Of a DNA stretch of 64,000 nt, positions 46,332 to 57,262 are shown piece after piece (positions within the stretch are counted from its first letter, which is position 1; each line of letters starts with the position of its first letter). Source of the DNA: Nectonema munidae (taxonomy: Eukaryota; Nematomorpha; Nectonematoida; Nectonematidae); the NCBI GenBank assembly GCA_030549495.1, contig JAUIRK010000744.1, positions 124,001 through 188,000 on the forward strand, in the 5' to 3' direction. A program made the position numbers and the translations under genes. The notes below the pieces were generated by a model. It saw only the letters and a list, made by a program, of their open reading frames with translations, had not been told where the DNA came from and searched no databases.

Positions 46332-47271
46332 TGTGATAAATACAATTTTTCAATTCTTTTTGTAAGTTGTGGGCAGATAGTAAGGTGACTACAGTTGCCT
46401 AGTGTTAATCTGGGTTTGGTAATCATCCTATATTCTTTACTTGGATGCTCAAAAAAATAGTGAAATCTTTATTATTTGTCAAGTTTTTAATATATGTTCA
46501 TCTCTTGGTTGTGATATCCACAACTTAGATGCATTAAAATCATTACAAGGCGTGTACGGAAGTTTTAGGAATGAGACCCATTAAAATCGTAATCAGAATC
46601 ATAATGATTTATTTAAAAAATAACCCTAAATCATAATTAGAATCAAAATCAGACCTAGAGAATCTCAAACATGTTCCCTCAATAGTTGTAGCGATGGAAG
46701 ATTTGCTCGATACATTAGAAGAATGAGCAGAGTTTTCAAAAATTAATAACTGAACCTTACAGTACCTTCCCTATCTAGGCAACACAATTAAATGACAATA
46801 AATGAAACCAGGGGTAGAGGACATTTTTTTATTTCTATAGCCGGAAGTCATGCACACATTGATCTTTTGCGTTTAACAGCTATAATATAATTGATTAATT
46901 ATTCCTTTTAGGCTTGTAATCATTATTTTCAAAAACGTTTTAAAAATTTCTTTCAAAACTACTATTTTATTTATCATTTTCCCCCACTAATTTTCAATCC
47001 TTTTTTCCATACAAAACTTTATATTCTGGCAATTTTAAGTGATTTAATAAAAGCATTTATATGAAAACAAATGCCCCATGCCTTTAGCAAAACACAATTT
47101 AAAAAAATTTATGTTCTTCCACTAGTTAAATGTTCTAAAATGAAAAAATACTCTAAATGCCGAAATTCCTAATTGCAAATTTGCATGGTTAGGGTGCTAG
47201 ATACAATGTAAATAAAATTTCAGTAAAATTGAAAAAAATAATAAAGTTTTTTATCAGTTGGGAGATATATA
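46332..47271. other. Gene-free stretch
   Basis: Nothing recognised before the LINE tail. Confidence 0.3.
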
Positions 47272-50200
47272 TGGTAGGTAGGTAGGTATGGAGATTTCTA
47301 AGCACTTTCCAGCTGGAGCTGATATGCTTGCAAATCTGCCGGAATTTAGTCTTCAAAGTGTGAGTTTAGTCTTTGTGGGTCTTTCAGAAATAGAAAAGAA
47401 AATTTGGAAGATTTTCATGGCTGTAGACACTAGACTGTTTTGTAGAATGTATGGCTTAGTGATAATAATGGCTTATTGTGATTGGATATTTGGGGGAGGA
47501 TTGAGTGTTATGTTTGCAGAGAGTATTGGTGAGATTGTGGTTATGAGAAGAGAGAGATGTTTGATGAGTAATGGGTGTTGTAGAAGATCATGTAGAGAGG
47601 ATGGAATATCTTTAAAAAAGTAGCGGCTTTTTTCAAGGAGTTGGTGTCGGTGAGAATGAAAAATTGGACAATAAAGGAGAATATGTATAGGTGTTTCAAA
47701 GTACGGTCAGCTAAAACGACAGAAAGGGTTTGAGTGAAGTTTGAATTTGAAGAAGTATGCATTATAAGGGCAATGGGATGAGAGCCAGCGAATGATGTTC
47801 CGAGGGAGTGAGTGAAAATTTTTGTTTAAAATGAGTTGTGATAATGGCATAGATGTCGGAAGTGATGTGATGGTTGAGTCAATATATTGTTGCCACTGCA
47901 GTAGTGTAGAGTTAGTTATTGTGTTTTTAAATGTGGATATGGGTAGAGAAAATAGGGGTAGGATCTGTGAATCGAATATTTTTCATTTTGCAACGTAATC
48001 GACAAGGTAGTTTTCGAAACAGCTGGAATGAGCTGGGAACCACACGATTTTTAATTCAAAGTGATTAGATAGGTGAATAAGTTTGCTTGCTAAACTATAA
48101 GTTGAGTGTGAGATTTTGTTTTCAAGTTTTAAGTCATTTATTAAATTTTGCGAGTCTGTGAAAAAAGTGATATATTTGAAGGAGGTAGGAAAGGAAGTTA
48201 GGTTATTAAGGAGTATGTTGCTGGATAGTAATACTGCGTGAATTTCTGTTTCGTGTGCAGTGATTTCTGGATCTAGATTTGTGTGTTGAATAAGGAATGG
48301 GTTTTTTGTGTTTTGTAGGAAGAATGCCATGCAGCTGAAGAGCAATGTTATGATTTGGAACCGTCAGTGAAAATTGAAGGCGAGCTGATAGTATTTGTTG
48401 TACGTTGATGAGGTATACAGTTTAGGGCAAGATATCTATGGTGACAGATGTTACTGGTGTAAGGAGGAGACGAAGAAGGGTGGATGAGTTCGATTGGGTG
48501 ATTTAATGGTAGCACTTGATAAGATGTTTTGTTAGGAGCAAACTGAATTAATAAGAAATTGTAGTACTGCAGTGATTGGGATGTTTAGGTTGTGTATAGG
48601 TTGGTGAGAGGATGTAGTGGGGGTTTAGAGCAGAAAGTTATTAGGTAATTTTTAAGGAGCGTTTTCTTTAGATTGAGATGGAGGGGTAGCGTGTTAGTGA
48701 ATAATTCAAGTTTTGTAGTTGGTATAGTGTGATTGGCATTGGTGATAGAAAGGAGACACAGGCGATGAATTTTATTAAGATGAGTAAGGGATGACTGATG
48801 TTTCATCTCTGAGCCCCATGAAAGAATTCCATATTTAGGGACAGGAAAAATGAGACTTTTATTGAACTTTGTGATTTTAGGAGAAATTCCCCATTTGTAA
48901 GAAATTGCGTTTTTAAGAGAGAAAAGAGTTTTCATTAATTTTTGTGAGGTGCTTTTGAAATGAGTAGAGAATTTTAAGTTGGGTTGGAAAGTGAGCCCAA
49001 GATATTTTACTTGGTTCTGTGGATCTAATTTATTTGTTGTGTTAAGTTGTAAGGGTAAAGGTTTAATTCTTTTGCGTGTGAAATGAATTAAGTAGAATTT
49101 ATTAGGGTTAAAGGAAATTTTGTATTGTTTCGCTTTGAATTGGATTTGTTTTAGTAGGGAAAGAGATTGTTTAAGGTTTTCGTTTTGCTCAGAACTAGAA
49201 AAAGAGAAAAGAAGGTCGTTGGAATATCCCTGAGAAAAGTTAGAGTTTTTGTTGATAAAAGCTAGAAGGGAGTTGATGAGTATTAACCAAAGTAGGTTAG
49301 ATAAGCTGCCACCTTGAGGAGTAGAGAGAGAGAGCTGGCGAATATATGAGTTGTTGTTTTGAATTAGAATTCAATGACTAAGGTAATTATGTATAACCTT
49401 TATCATGTATGTGGGGTAGGTGTTATCTATGAGGTTGTCAATGATTGCTGGGTTCCAGGCAGTGTTAAAAGCATTCTCGATATCTAGGAATAAAGTTGAG
49501 GCTATTTTATGATTTTTTAGCGCAGATTCGAGGTAAACCGTAAGGCAAGAAAGTGCTAATTCTGAGTTTTTGTTGGGAAGATAGGCAAATTTGTTAGCTT
49601 GAATGAGTCGATTTTTAAGCTATAATGTAGCAGTCTCTTCCTAGGAATTTTCTCTAAAATTTTGCCTATAGTCGGTAAAAGAGATATGGGGCGCCAATTT
49701 TTTGTTATTGCGATCTGGATTGGGTTTAGGAATTAAGATTAATTTGCTAATTTTCCAGATATTGGGAAAGTAGCTTAGTCTTAAGCAACTGTTGAATAAT
49801 TAAGGTATGTGGGGATAGATAATATGGTATGCTTTGCAAACGTGTTTCATGAATATGTGGTCGTAGCTGCATGCTAGTTTGGGTTTAAAGGAGTTTAAGG
49901 CGTTGTGGATTTCTGTAATAGTGATTCGTGGAAAATCAAAGGTGTTGGTATTACGTAAATATGATCGAATTTTCAGTCTTATGATGGAATTGTGAATGTT
50001 GTCGGTTACTAGTGAATCGGATGGAAAAAGTGAAGTAAGAAAGGAGGGGTTCAAGTGTGATGTTTCAGTGTTGTTTGCTGGAAGTATATGGGGAGGTAAG
50101 GGAGATGAGTATTTTTTATTGGTGATTTTATGAATAGTGCGCCAGGGGTTGGACGGAGTTTGAGTGGTGACTTTTTTCGAGGCTTGTTTTTTAGCTTTAT

Positions 50201-50696
50201 TGATTTCATTTTTGTATGAGTTTTTCAGTTGGAGGTGATGTTGAATGTTATCATGGATGTTTATTTTTCTTTTAAGTTTTGATGAACGTTTGAGTTGGTT
50301 TTTTAGGTTGTTCAGATGGGAGTTCCAGAAATAGGCGTTTTTGCATTTTGGAAATGGGTTGTTTGGAGTAGAAGTTGAAATTGTTTTGTTGAAGGATATG
50401 GCAGATTTCTCTAGTTCTGATGTTGTGTTGGTTTTCATTTCGGTATTAGATAGTTTTGATTGTAGGGTTTTTAGGAAAGCTGTCCAGAAAATGTGTTTGC
50501 CAATGGGGTGGTTGTGTTGGATCTTTTTGTGTACATTAAGATGGGCTTGGAAAGATATAAACGAGTGGTCTGAAGCTGAGGGTGTGTCACAAATCTTCCA
50601 ATTTTTTATGATTTTAATGTTTTCATTTGAGATAATGGTAATGTCATTGTTGGAAATGTTTCAGTAAAGAATACGTGTTTTGATTTGTTTTTTTTA
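47272..50696 (-). mobile_element. I-type LINE with RNase H, 5'-truncated
   Basis: The element runs on the minus strand from about 50696 to a 3' tail of TACC repeats at 47272-47292. It is distinctly G/T-rich on plus and lacks the first ORF and most of the endonuclease domain, so it is 5'-truncated, the usual result of target-primed reverse transcription. The RNase H domain after the reverse transcriptase places it with the I/R1/Outcast/LOA group. No target duplication was identified. Confidence 0.8.
47980..50690 (-). pseudogene. LINE ORF2 protein: endonuclease end, RT, RNase H
   Basis: Order of parts on minus: end of the AP endonuclease (about 50670-50530, ICDTPSASDHSFISFQAH), a linker (50438-49800), reverse transcriptase (about 49800-48900) with FLDIENAFNTAW, TPQGGSLSNLLW and GYSNDLLF, then the thumb region (48935-48585) and RNase H (48345-47983) with FTDSQNLINDL and IVWFPAHSSCFENYLVDYVA. 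Reverse transcriptases normally have DxxxAFD and YADD; here these read DIENAFN and YSND, so catalytic Asp residues are changed. At least one stop follows NYLSH near 49375 and frames shift between the parts. The copy cannot be active. RNase H keeps its TDS and the late Asp. Confidence 0.8.
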
Positions 50697-51079
50697 GAAA
50701 AAAACGCACTCCTCTTTTGACATGAAACTATTTAGGAAAATTTTCTAAGTACCCGTAACATATATTGCTACATTCCAAGTAAAAATTTAATTTAGTTTAT
50801 ATGGGGTAGTTTTGAATATTGTTTTGCTTTCAAGCCCCGATTTATACTGTTCCAAATTTAAGTAATTTTTTTGATATTTAGTTTACTTTGAAAATTGTAT
50901 CTTGACTCTACATTTTTTTCAAAGAAAAACCCGAAATCAATTTCGTATTTTTACATTTTATTAGAGGAAATTATGTTTACAACTTATTGATTAAAAAATT
51001 GTTTTTATTCAAAAAATTTTATGGAATGTAATTTACCGTATGCTCAGCTAAATCGATACCGCCAAAATTACAAAACCTT
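50697..51079. other. Gene-free stretch
   Basis: AT-rich, nothing recognised. Confidence 0.3.
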
Positions 51080-51690
51080 TTTATTATAACTAATCGAATC
51101 TTCTAATCATTCATGACAATAGTGTATTCATTAAAAAAATAATCTAATTTGTTAAAATTATTTTTATGCGACTCACCAGTCATCTCTACTTGCTTTCTAT
51201 TTACTCATCGTATACAATCAAACATAGATGAATGAACGCTCTTATGAAGTTAATATTGATTTTTACATTTTAAATGTTTATCATTGCTATTATTTTTTGA
51301 TGTATCATTGGATGGATAAATCTTTGCTTGTTGTTAACATTCAAAGTATAATTGGCGCATTACCACTTCATTATGAAAAAGAATACAGCTTGCGTCCATC
51401 ATGTCTTTTTACTGAGTTGTTATTGGCGGGTACAGCTTATAATGTATCAAAGATTAAACTAAGCTATTTGACTCGAATTAAGTTGAAATCAGGTGTTTAA
51501 TACGTCAAAATTTTATACGGAGTTTAAATATGCAAGCCAGGTTTGATAAATATTCATTGAAAATTGGGCTATTCTACATCTTATTCAATACTAATTTTAA
51601 CATCGATTATATTGATTAAAACTTTGTTTCCAATAATTTCAAAATCAAAAGACTACTTTTTCATCGTCCTTGAGATGTAATACCAACTAG
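51080..51690 (+). repeat. Dispersed repeat R3, copy 3
   Basis: 51490-51670 matches 28910-28700 (minus) closely; upstream similarity (AGTTAATATTGATTTT near 51247, GATGTATCATTGGATGG near 51299) is patchy. A 90-codon frame at 51228-51500 lies in it but has no counterpart in copy 1 and is probably chance. A shorter related block, TTATTTAATACTAATTTCAA with TTTCAAAAGACCACATTTTC, is at 51800-51860. Confidence 0.55.
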
Positions 51691-52753
51691 GATTTTTTTA
51701 GTCGTGTATGTAATAATATAAAAAATGTGTTTTTGTACTTTTTTTTTATAATAAATTTTCAAAACATACAAAAATAGATTCAAATGTAAAATTAGCACCA
51801 TCTTATTTAATACTAATTTCAACATCTATTCCAACAATTTCAAAAGACCACATTTTCAATGTAGCTATGAAACTTTTGGTTAAACAAGGCGTTATTGACA
51901 TTCCTAATCCGAAAGTGCACCTCGCTAAAACAACTCATTATGAAAAACATTAGAACTTGCTTTTATCTACCTTTACACCGATTATTATTATTATTATTGT
52001 GTTTAACGTTCTAAAGGTTGAAATAAACAATATCACTCATGTTAATATAGGATCGTTTAGAAAATATGAACAAATTTCATATATTGTATTTACAATATCT
52101 GTCACATATTTCAATATTTTCTAAAATCTTAAGAAGTTTGGTTTCCTTAAGATAAAGTATGAAATAGTTCTGCTATTCCCAAAAATGATGAATGTAAAAT
52201 TTTTTTAGATTTTTATTCTACTTTTTTGATGTCTGTATTAGAAAATTGAAGATCTAAACAAATTTCGGTATTAATTTGATAGCAACCATCTACCAAATAG
52301 TTACACACACAGACTTTGTTCTGTATTATTTTTGGTAGATTAGTTTAAAGTTAAAAACAATTAAAATATCTTGTAATATATGCATTATAAATGTCTTCAT
52401 TAAAATTTTAAATGTATTCGTTGGTTATATGAATTAAACTTTATCAATTGAACAAGTCATCTGACACATGTTCTGTTATCTTACAAAGCCTCATTGGAGA
52501 AAGACTCCCAAGAATGAAAACGTGCAACAACTCGTCAAAAGTTTATTCATTAATGTCAATTACATATCATTATCATATGCCTAGATTTTGTAGGGGCTTT
52601 AATTTGATACTTTTTTTATAATAAAGTTGGCTCTGTGCTTGATTTGAAATAATAAAAATGGGGAGGCAATGTAGTGAAAAAATCATTGTGCGTATGAATA
52701 TTTATTAAATTACACATTATAGCTAGGTTCTCATGTATAAATTTTATACTTGT
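51691..52753. other. Gene-free stretch
   Basis: AT-rich. Holds a weak partial copy of repeat R3 at 51800-51860 and an (ATT)n run at 51974-51991. No gene. Confidence 0.3.
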
Positions 52754-52867
52754 TTAACCCATTTACGACCAATGTTCCAAAAGGGAACGCAGACGAATTC
52801 CTACTTTAAATGGAGTTAAATAGGAATTACCAAAGTTGTCTGCTCTGCTTGATCTTAAATGGGTTAA
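52754..52867. mobile_element. piggyBac-type MITE, copy 3
   Basis: TTAA at both borders (52754-52757 and 52864-52867). It starts TTAACCCATTTACGACCAAT and ends GATCTTAAATGGGTTAA. Inside are GTTCCAAAAGGGAACGCAGA and GTCTGCTCTGCTTG, variants of the interior of copies 1 and 2. No coding capacity. Confidence 0.75.
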
Positions 52868-53380
52868 GCCTGCTTCCTGTTCGATTTGATATAATAAAAT
52901 TGGGAGACAACGAAGTCAAAGTCAAAGTATTCTTTTTTGAAAATTCTTCCCTTCATCCATTTGAAATGAAATTTTTTTTTAAAAATCCCTATTTTTTTTG
53001 GTTGCATTTTTAAAAAATTTTAAAAAAATCATGTGTTTTTTCAAACTTAAACCATTTTAAAAAAGAAAAAAATATATTTTAAAAAAAAATAAGAAATTTT
53101 TTGGTTTAGGATTAGATACCTTCCTTTTGTATTATAAAACTTAAATTTTTTTTTGGGTTGGTTTTTTTAAATTATAAAAAAAAAAGAAGAGTTTATTATT
53201 TTTTATTTAATTCAGGGAGGGGGGAAAAATAAAAAAAAAATTTTTTTTTTAAAAAATTTTTTAAAAAAACCCACCCCCCACACAAAAAAAAAAAAAAAAA
53301 CCCTACCAAAAAAATTTTAATTTTTGTAAAATGTTTTTTTTTTAAAAAAAAAAAAAAAAAAAAAGGGGAAAATCGAAAAC
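52868..53380. repeat. Extreme homopolymer-run sequence
   Basis: From about 52970 to 53365 the sequence consists almost wholly of A and T runs with short G or C runs, including 17-20 A in a row near 53285 and 53345. The texture differs from ordinary AT-rich DNA here and resembles low-quality consensus from error-prone reads. Frames across it are not meaningful. Confidence 0.6.
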
Positions 53381-53856
53381 TTGCTCAAAAATGATAAAAT
53401 TATCGATGTTACAAAAAAATAAATATCATCATATTCAGTTGATTTCCATTTATACAAGAAAGTGACAAAATGTTTTGTAAGATGGTGGAAACTTTTTTTT
53501 TTTACCATTATTGATTCGAAGAATGAAACAGTGAAGCATAAAATAAGCTTTTATTCTCTGATAAAGGACCACTCTTGTCGAGACAAGTTAGGATACCACC
53601 GTTTTCTCTTATGAATAGATTACATTTATCGTTGCCTAGATTGATATTATTCTTTTCTCAAAACGTAGTTAAGTAGCTGAAAAATTTCGGAGAAAAAATC
53701 TTTAAATAGTTTATTTATATAAAAGATGGTCCCCTCAAGAAACACTTTGCTATTAAAGTTTGAATTTAACAATTTTCTGATTTATAAAGTAAAAGAAATG
53801 AATGCAACAATAGTACAATAATATTTATTCAAAGAATCGATCTAACAATAAAAATA
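53381..53856 (-). terminator. 3' UTR and poly-A signal of the NXF1-like gene
   Basis: On minus, AATAAA lies at 53829-53824, about 30 bases after the TAA stop at 53859-53857. This is the normal spacing for the end of a short 3' UTR. The rest of the stretch to 53381 shows nothing recognised. Confidence 0.6.
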
Positions 53857-54132
53857 TTAAATAGGTGAAGAAAATGCTTCAGAAGGAATCAAGCCTTTCT
53901 CTTTGCAACACGTGAAAAGTTTACCAGCATTTTCATAATTCCAATTACTTTCGGACAGACACTTAAGGGAGAATTCGTGATTCATTCCTGAGTTTTTCAT
54001 GAAGGACTTCACCATAACATTTTTGTCAAAGTCGCTGATGATACCGTTAGATAGTGGTAAAATTGACTGTTGTGAGGTGGACTGAATATTAGCAAGGTTG
54101 TTGCTAAACGATTTGGTAACGTTCTGCATGTT
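53857..54132 (-). CDS. NXF1: NXF1/TAP-like mRNA export factor, last exon (TAP-C domain)
   Basis: The exon begins after TTTCTTTCCTTTAAG, a strong 3' splice site, in phase 0 and ends in TAA; 91 residues. The last 55 residues match the TAP-C (UBA-like) domain of NXF proteins: MVKSFMKNSGMNHEFSLKCL, SNWNYENAGKLFTC and KGLIPSEAF, against the family's MVQxFSxxSGMNxxWSxxCLxxNxWDYxxAxxxFxxLKxxGxIPxEAF. This domain binds FG-repeat nucleoporins as mRNP passes through nuclear pores. NXF1 acts with its small partner NXT1 (p15). The Trp of the central NW pair is kept (SNWNY), while the first Trp (WS) is Phe (EFS). Upstream exons (RNA-binding, LRR, NTF2-like) were not found within the window up to the next islands; a hAT insertion lies just upstream at 54.3-55.3 kb, presumably in the intron. 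NXF2-type paralogues share the domain, so the symbol means the family. Confidence 0.85.
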   Translation of the reverse strand, partial: NMQNVTKSFSNNLANIQSTSQQSILPLSNGIISDFDKNVMVKSFMKNSGMNHEFSLKCLSESNWNYENAGKLFTCCKEKGLIPSEAFSSPI

Positions 54133-54293
54133 CTTAAAGGAAAGAAAAAGATATAAAGGAAAAATTATCAACACTAACACACCCTTATAAAAGTGTTGAC
54201 ATAGATTTACTTTTAAATAAAAAACATTAATATATGTTCACGCTTTTAAATATTTTTTGGCCATATTAAGAAAGAGCATTCAATGGGTTAGGG

Positions 54294-55261
54294 CAGCGGT
54301 TCTCAAACTGGGGCTCGAGGTCCCCTAGGGGGCCGTGAAGGCGCCACAATGTAACTGTTAACTGCGTTCTGTTGTACAGTCAATTCTAGCTCCGTCCATT
54401 TATTAGCGCACATACAGACAAAGAGAAATGCTTACGTAAAATGTTTTTGACATATGTGCTTATTTGTATAATTTTGAGAATAAAATTTAAATATATTGCA
54501 AATCAAGAATTTAAAAAAATTTGCGTAGTGTTATTTTTTCGAGCAAACATATGTTCTCAAAATTATCTTCATATGTTATATACCTATTATATATTTATAT
54601 ATTATATGAAAGCTTGGTATTTGTTTTTTCTGCAGTTTTTGTCGCTAATTTATTTATCATGAGGAGCACATTGAATTTGTTACAATTCATTCAAGAACAG
54701 TTCATTGATTTAATTAAATGATGGTGGTGCAAAACATATTTTCCATGAAGTGTCCTGTAGCGATTGGAATAAAATAGCACAGTCCTATCCCGATATTGCA
54801 AAGTTGGCTCTAAAGGTGCTGATTCCATTTGCAACCACTTATGAGTGTGAGACAGTGTTTTCCACATTACTTGCCCTCAAAACAAAATCTTGACACAGAT
54901 TAGAAGCAACAAATGACATGAGAGTTGCGCACTCTCCAAAACAAGGCCATCTCTAGAAGAACTGATTGAGGCAAAGCAAATGCACCCATCACTTTGAATG
55001 TTCTTTTGATGTTTAAGGTTGCCATTTTCTCAATGAATAATTGATTTCCAAAAAATGTTTTTGTTTGAATAGTAATTGAGTGCCATTTTTTGAATAAATA
55101 TTTTTTAAGTTGTCATTTTGAATAAATATTTATTTGCCAAAAATGTTTTGTTTCAGTAGCTTATATGTTACTTATGGTTTTTATAAAAAGGTTCGCGAGT
55201 CATCTAAAATATTATAAAAAGACCGCATACAAAAATCTTTAAAATAGTTTGAGAACCACTG
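54294..55261 (+). mobile_element. hAT element (SCAND3/ZBED5 type), internally deleted
   Basis: Ends CAGCGGTTCTCAAACTGGGG and, on minus, CAGTGGTTCTCAAACTATTT are classic hAT ends. The flanking 8-mers GGTTAGGG and GGCTAGGG match at 7 of 8. Inside, plus-strand pieces of the transposase C-terminus remain: LLQFIQEQFIDLI near 54670-54720, AQSYPDIAKLALKVLIPFAT and YECETVFSTLLALKTKS at about 54780-54890, and RLEATNDMRVAHS after a stop, then an EELIEAKQMHPSL piece near 54960. Most of the gene is deleted and the rest has several breaks. Confidence 0.85.
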
Positions 55262-55269
55262 GGCTAGGG

Positions 55270-56640
55270 CTTTTCTACAAAAAATTTGTAAGTAGCAACT
55301 TTTTTATGTTCTCATTTTTGCCAAAGAATCCCATACAAGGTAGTAGTTCAAAATATTTAGGTTCGGAATGAGTGAATTTTTAGATTTTACTTTTTAACTC
55401 TATCTACAAAAAAGTATCAAAATTTATGCGATTGTAATTTGTTCTATCAGCCCTGAATGTATACACTCTACCAAAATTGTTAGATACGATATTTTCCACA
55501 AGTTTAAAGAGGAATAATGATACTATATCCTTACGTGTATAAATCCACACATTTCAGAAAAGATCTTTAGTGTATGAACGCCATGACGTCCTACAAACAA
55601 GTTTTATGGCTTTTTTTTTTATAATCAATATAACCACATTTTTGATGCTATACAAAATTTGAGGAACCAATAATAAGGAATTAATTTAATTTATAAAGGA
55701 AATTTGTCTATAGATTTCTTCAAAGTATCTCTAAGTAAAGGAGATTGCTTTTAAAAATAATTTGCATGTTGCCTCCACGTTAATTTATCATTAATCACGA
55801 AAACCTAGTAAGTTAAAACTGTTTGCTGATTCTAACTTAAAATCTGAAAGATCATATAGATCTATTGTTTGAAAAACACATTACTTTTTCTTAAAATCTG
55901 AAAGGTCAATAGATCTTTTGTTTGAAAAACAGATTACTTTTTACTTTCAATGATTTATTCTTAGAAAATACTCGCAAACCATCCATACACCGATTCGATT
56001 GCATTTTCACGGAAAGACAAATCAAACGGTGTTAAAATAGCAACATGATTAGTTTATAACGGAATAAATTGTAGCAAAATATTTAACCTAGATGTCAAAG
56101 TGTTTAATTTCGGTGTTTTACAATTTAAAATTTTTAGGAGTACAAACACATATGGTTTGGGGTATATAATTTGCTGCCAAACTTTAAGGGAGTAAATGAC
56201 AACTAAGGAACAGTGAATGGTTTCTAAACCTCCGTTTATATCAATACTATATTAACAGATTTCATGAAAATATTCTTATATATTTTATTGGGTAAGGGTT
56301 AGATACTCATGTGATGAGAACGATAAATTAGCATGTAATAACATTGGTATTATGAAGGTACTATAATTATAATAAGTCTTTCTCATGGTTCGCGTTAATA
56401 GGGGCAAATTCTATTTTAAGGCTCATTTTATTTTTACTTTTGTAGCAGTATTTATTTTGAATAAGATTGTAAATATTGACTTAATGTTTCCATTCATCTT
56501 TTGTTCCCATATTTGAGGTGGGGATAAAAAAAATGTCGGAACTAAAATATTTTATGGGCCCTTTTGGCAAACTCCAGACTAATCTGTAAAGTATAAAGGA
56601 GGAAATTGAAATGTGCTCTCTTTGATTTAGAGTTGGAATT
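55270..56640. other. Gene-free stretch, presumed NXF1 intron in part
   Basis: No NTF2-like or LRR exon is visible on minus. A near-duplicate phrase, TTAAAATCTGAAAG...TAGATCTNTTGTTTGAAAAAC, occurs twice at 55838-55870 and 55892-55930, a small tandem duplication of about 55 bp. Confidence 0.35.
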
Positions 56641-56728
56641 GACAGAGTAAAATTTTTATTACTGAAACAAAGGCATAGATTAAAGAAAAATAAAATACAT
56701 CAACGAGAACAGCAGGGGCACATGTCAA

Positions 56729-56938
56729 ATGCAGCATGTCATTGATGACTTGAATTCTAAAGTGAAGAGAACGCGCGAATTAATATTTCAAGAAAGAGGA
56801 GAAACCAATGCTCACCCGTTGTTGAAGGGAATCGTGATGAAGGTGCGTGTGAACTTGCAAAGAAGGTCCTGTTTGTTTTCTGCTACACGAATACAATCGA
56901 ACAGATCACGTGAAAAAACAAAACAAAAAAAGTGAAAA
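56729..56938 (+). CDS. Possible small exon or 5' exon, unrecognised
   Basis: A plus frame starts ATGCAGCATGTC and encodes MQHVIDDLNSKVKRTRELIF, then QERGETNAHPLLKGIVMK, a plausible soluble, charged peptide in sequence that is GC-richer than its surroundings. ATGAAG/GTGCGTGT near 56842 could be a 5' splice site, which would end a first coding exon there; otherwise it reads on to TGA near 56935. No family is recognised, and it could as well be untranslated sequence of the divergent NXF1-side gene. Confidence 0.25.
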
Positions 56939-57096
56939 AAATTACGCGATAAATCTTTGATCAAGCCAGTCACAACGAAACTCAAAAGACTCGCCTTCAC
57001 AAAAAATAAATAAGTTAACCAATTATATGTATATATAAAATGTGCATAATTAATTGGATGATGGATTCCTATAAAATATCACACAGTATTTAAATT

Positions 57097-57120
57097 TTAA
57101 ATATATATATATATATATAT
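57097..57120. repeat. (AT)n microsatellite
   Basis: About eleven AT units in a row. Confidence 0.8.
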
Positions 57121-57262
57121 CATCTCCAACCTGTATAATACGATGGTTTCTATTCCATGTACAAATGACTAGGAAGACAATGTTCAACTTTCTGTTCATA
57201 TTTTGCTAGATATAAGATTTGATATACCTCATTCGGGGAGACGATGCTACATAAGTTATTAC
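57120..57262 (+). repeat. Dispersed repeat R2 region, left part before a hAT insertion
   Basis: CATCTCCAACCTGTATAATA, then TTTTGCTAGATATAAGATTT, GATATACCTCATTCGG and ACATAAGTTATTAC recur on the other side of the hAT insertion at 58410-58565 (CATCTCCAACCTGT twice, TTTTGCTAGAAGTAAGATTT, GATATACCTCATA, ACAAAAGTTATTACC). So the stretch is a tandemly repeated host repeat that the hAT interrupted. Confidence 0.5.

Noticed and set aside
51228-51500. 90-codon plus frame in repeat R3
   Set aside because: The related copy at 29 kb does not keep the frame.
53317-53508. 63-codon minus frame
   Set aside because: It reads through the homopolymer block and is not meaningful.
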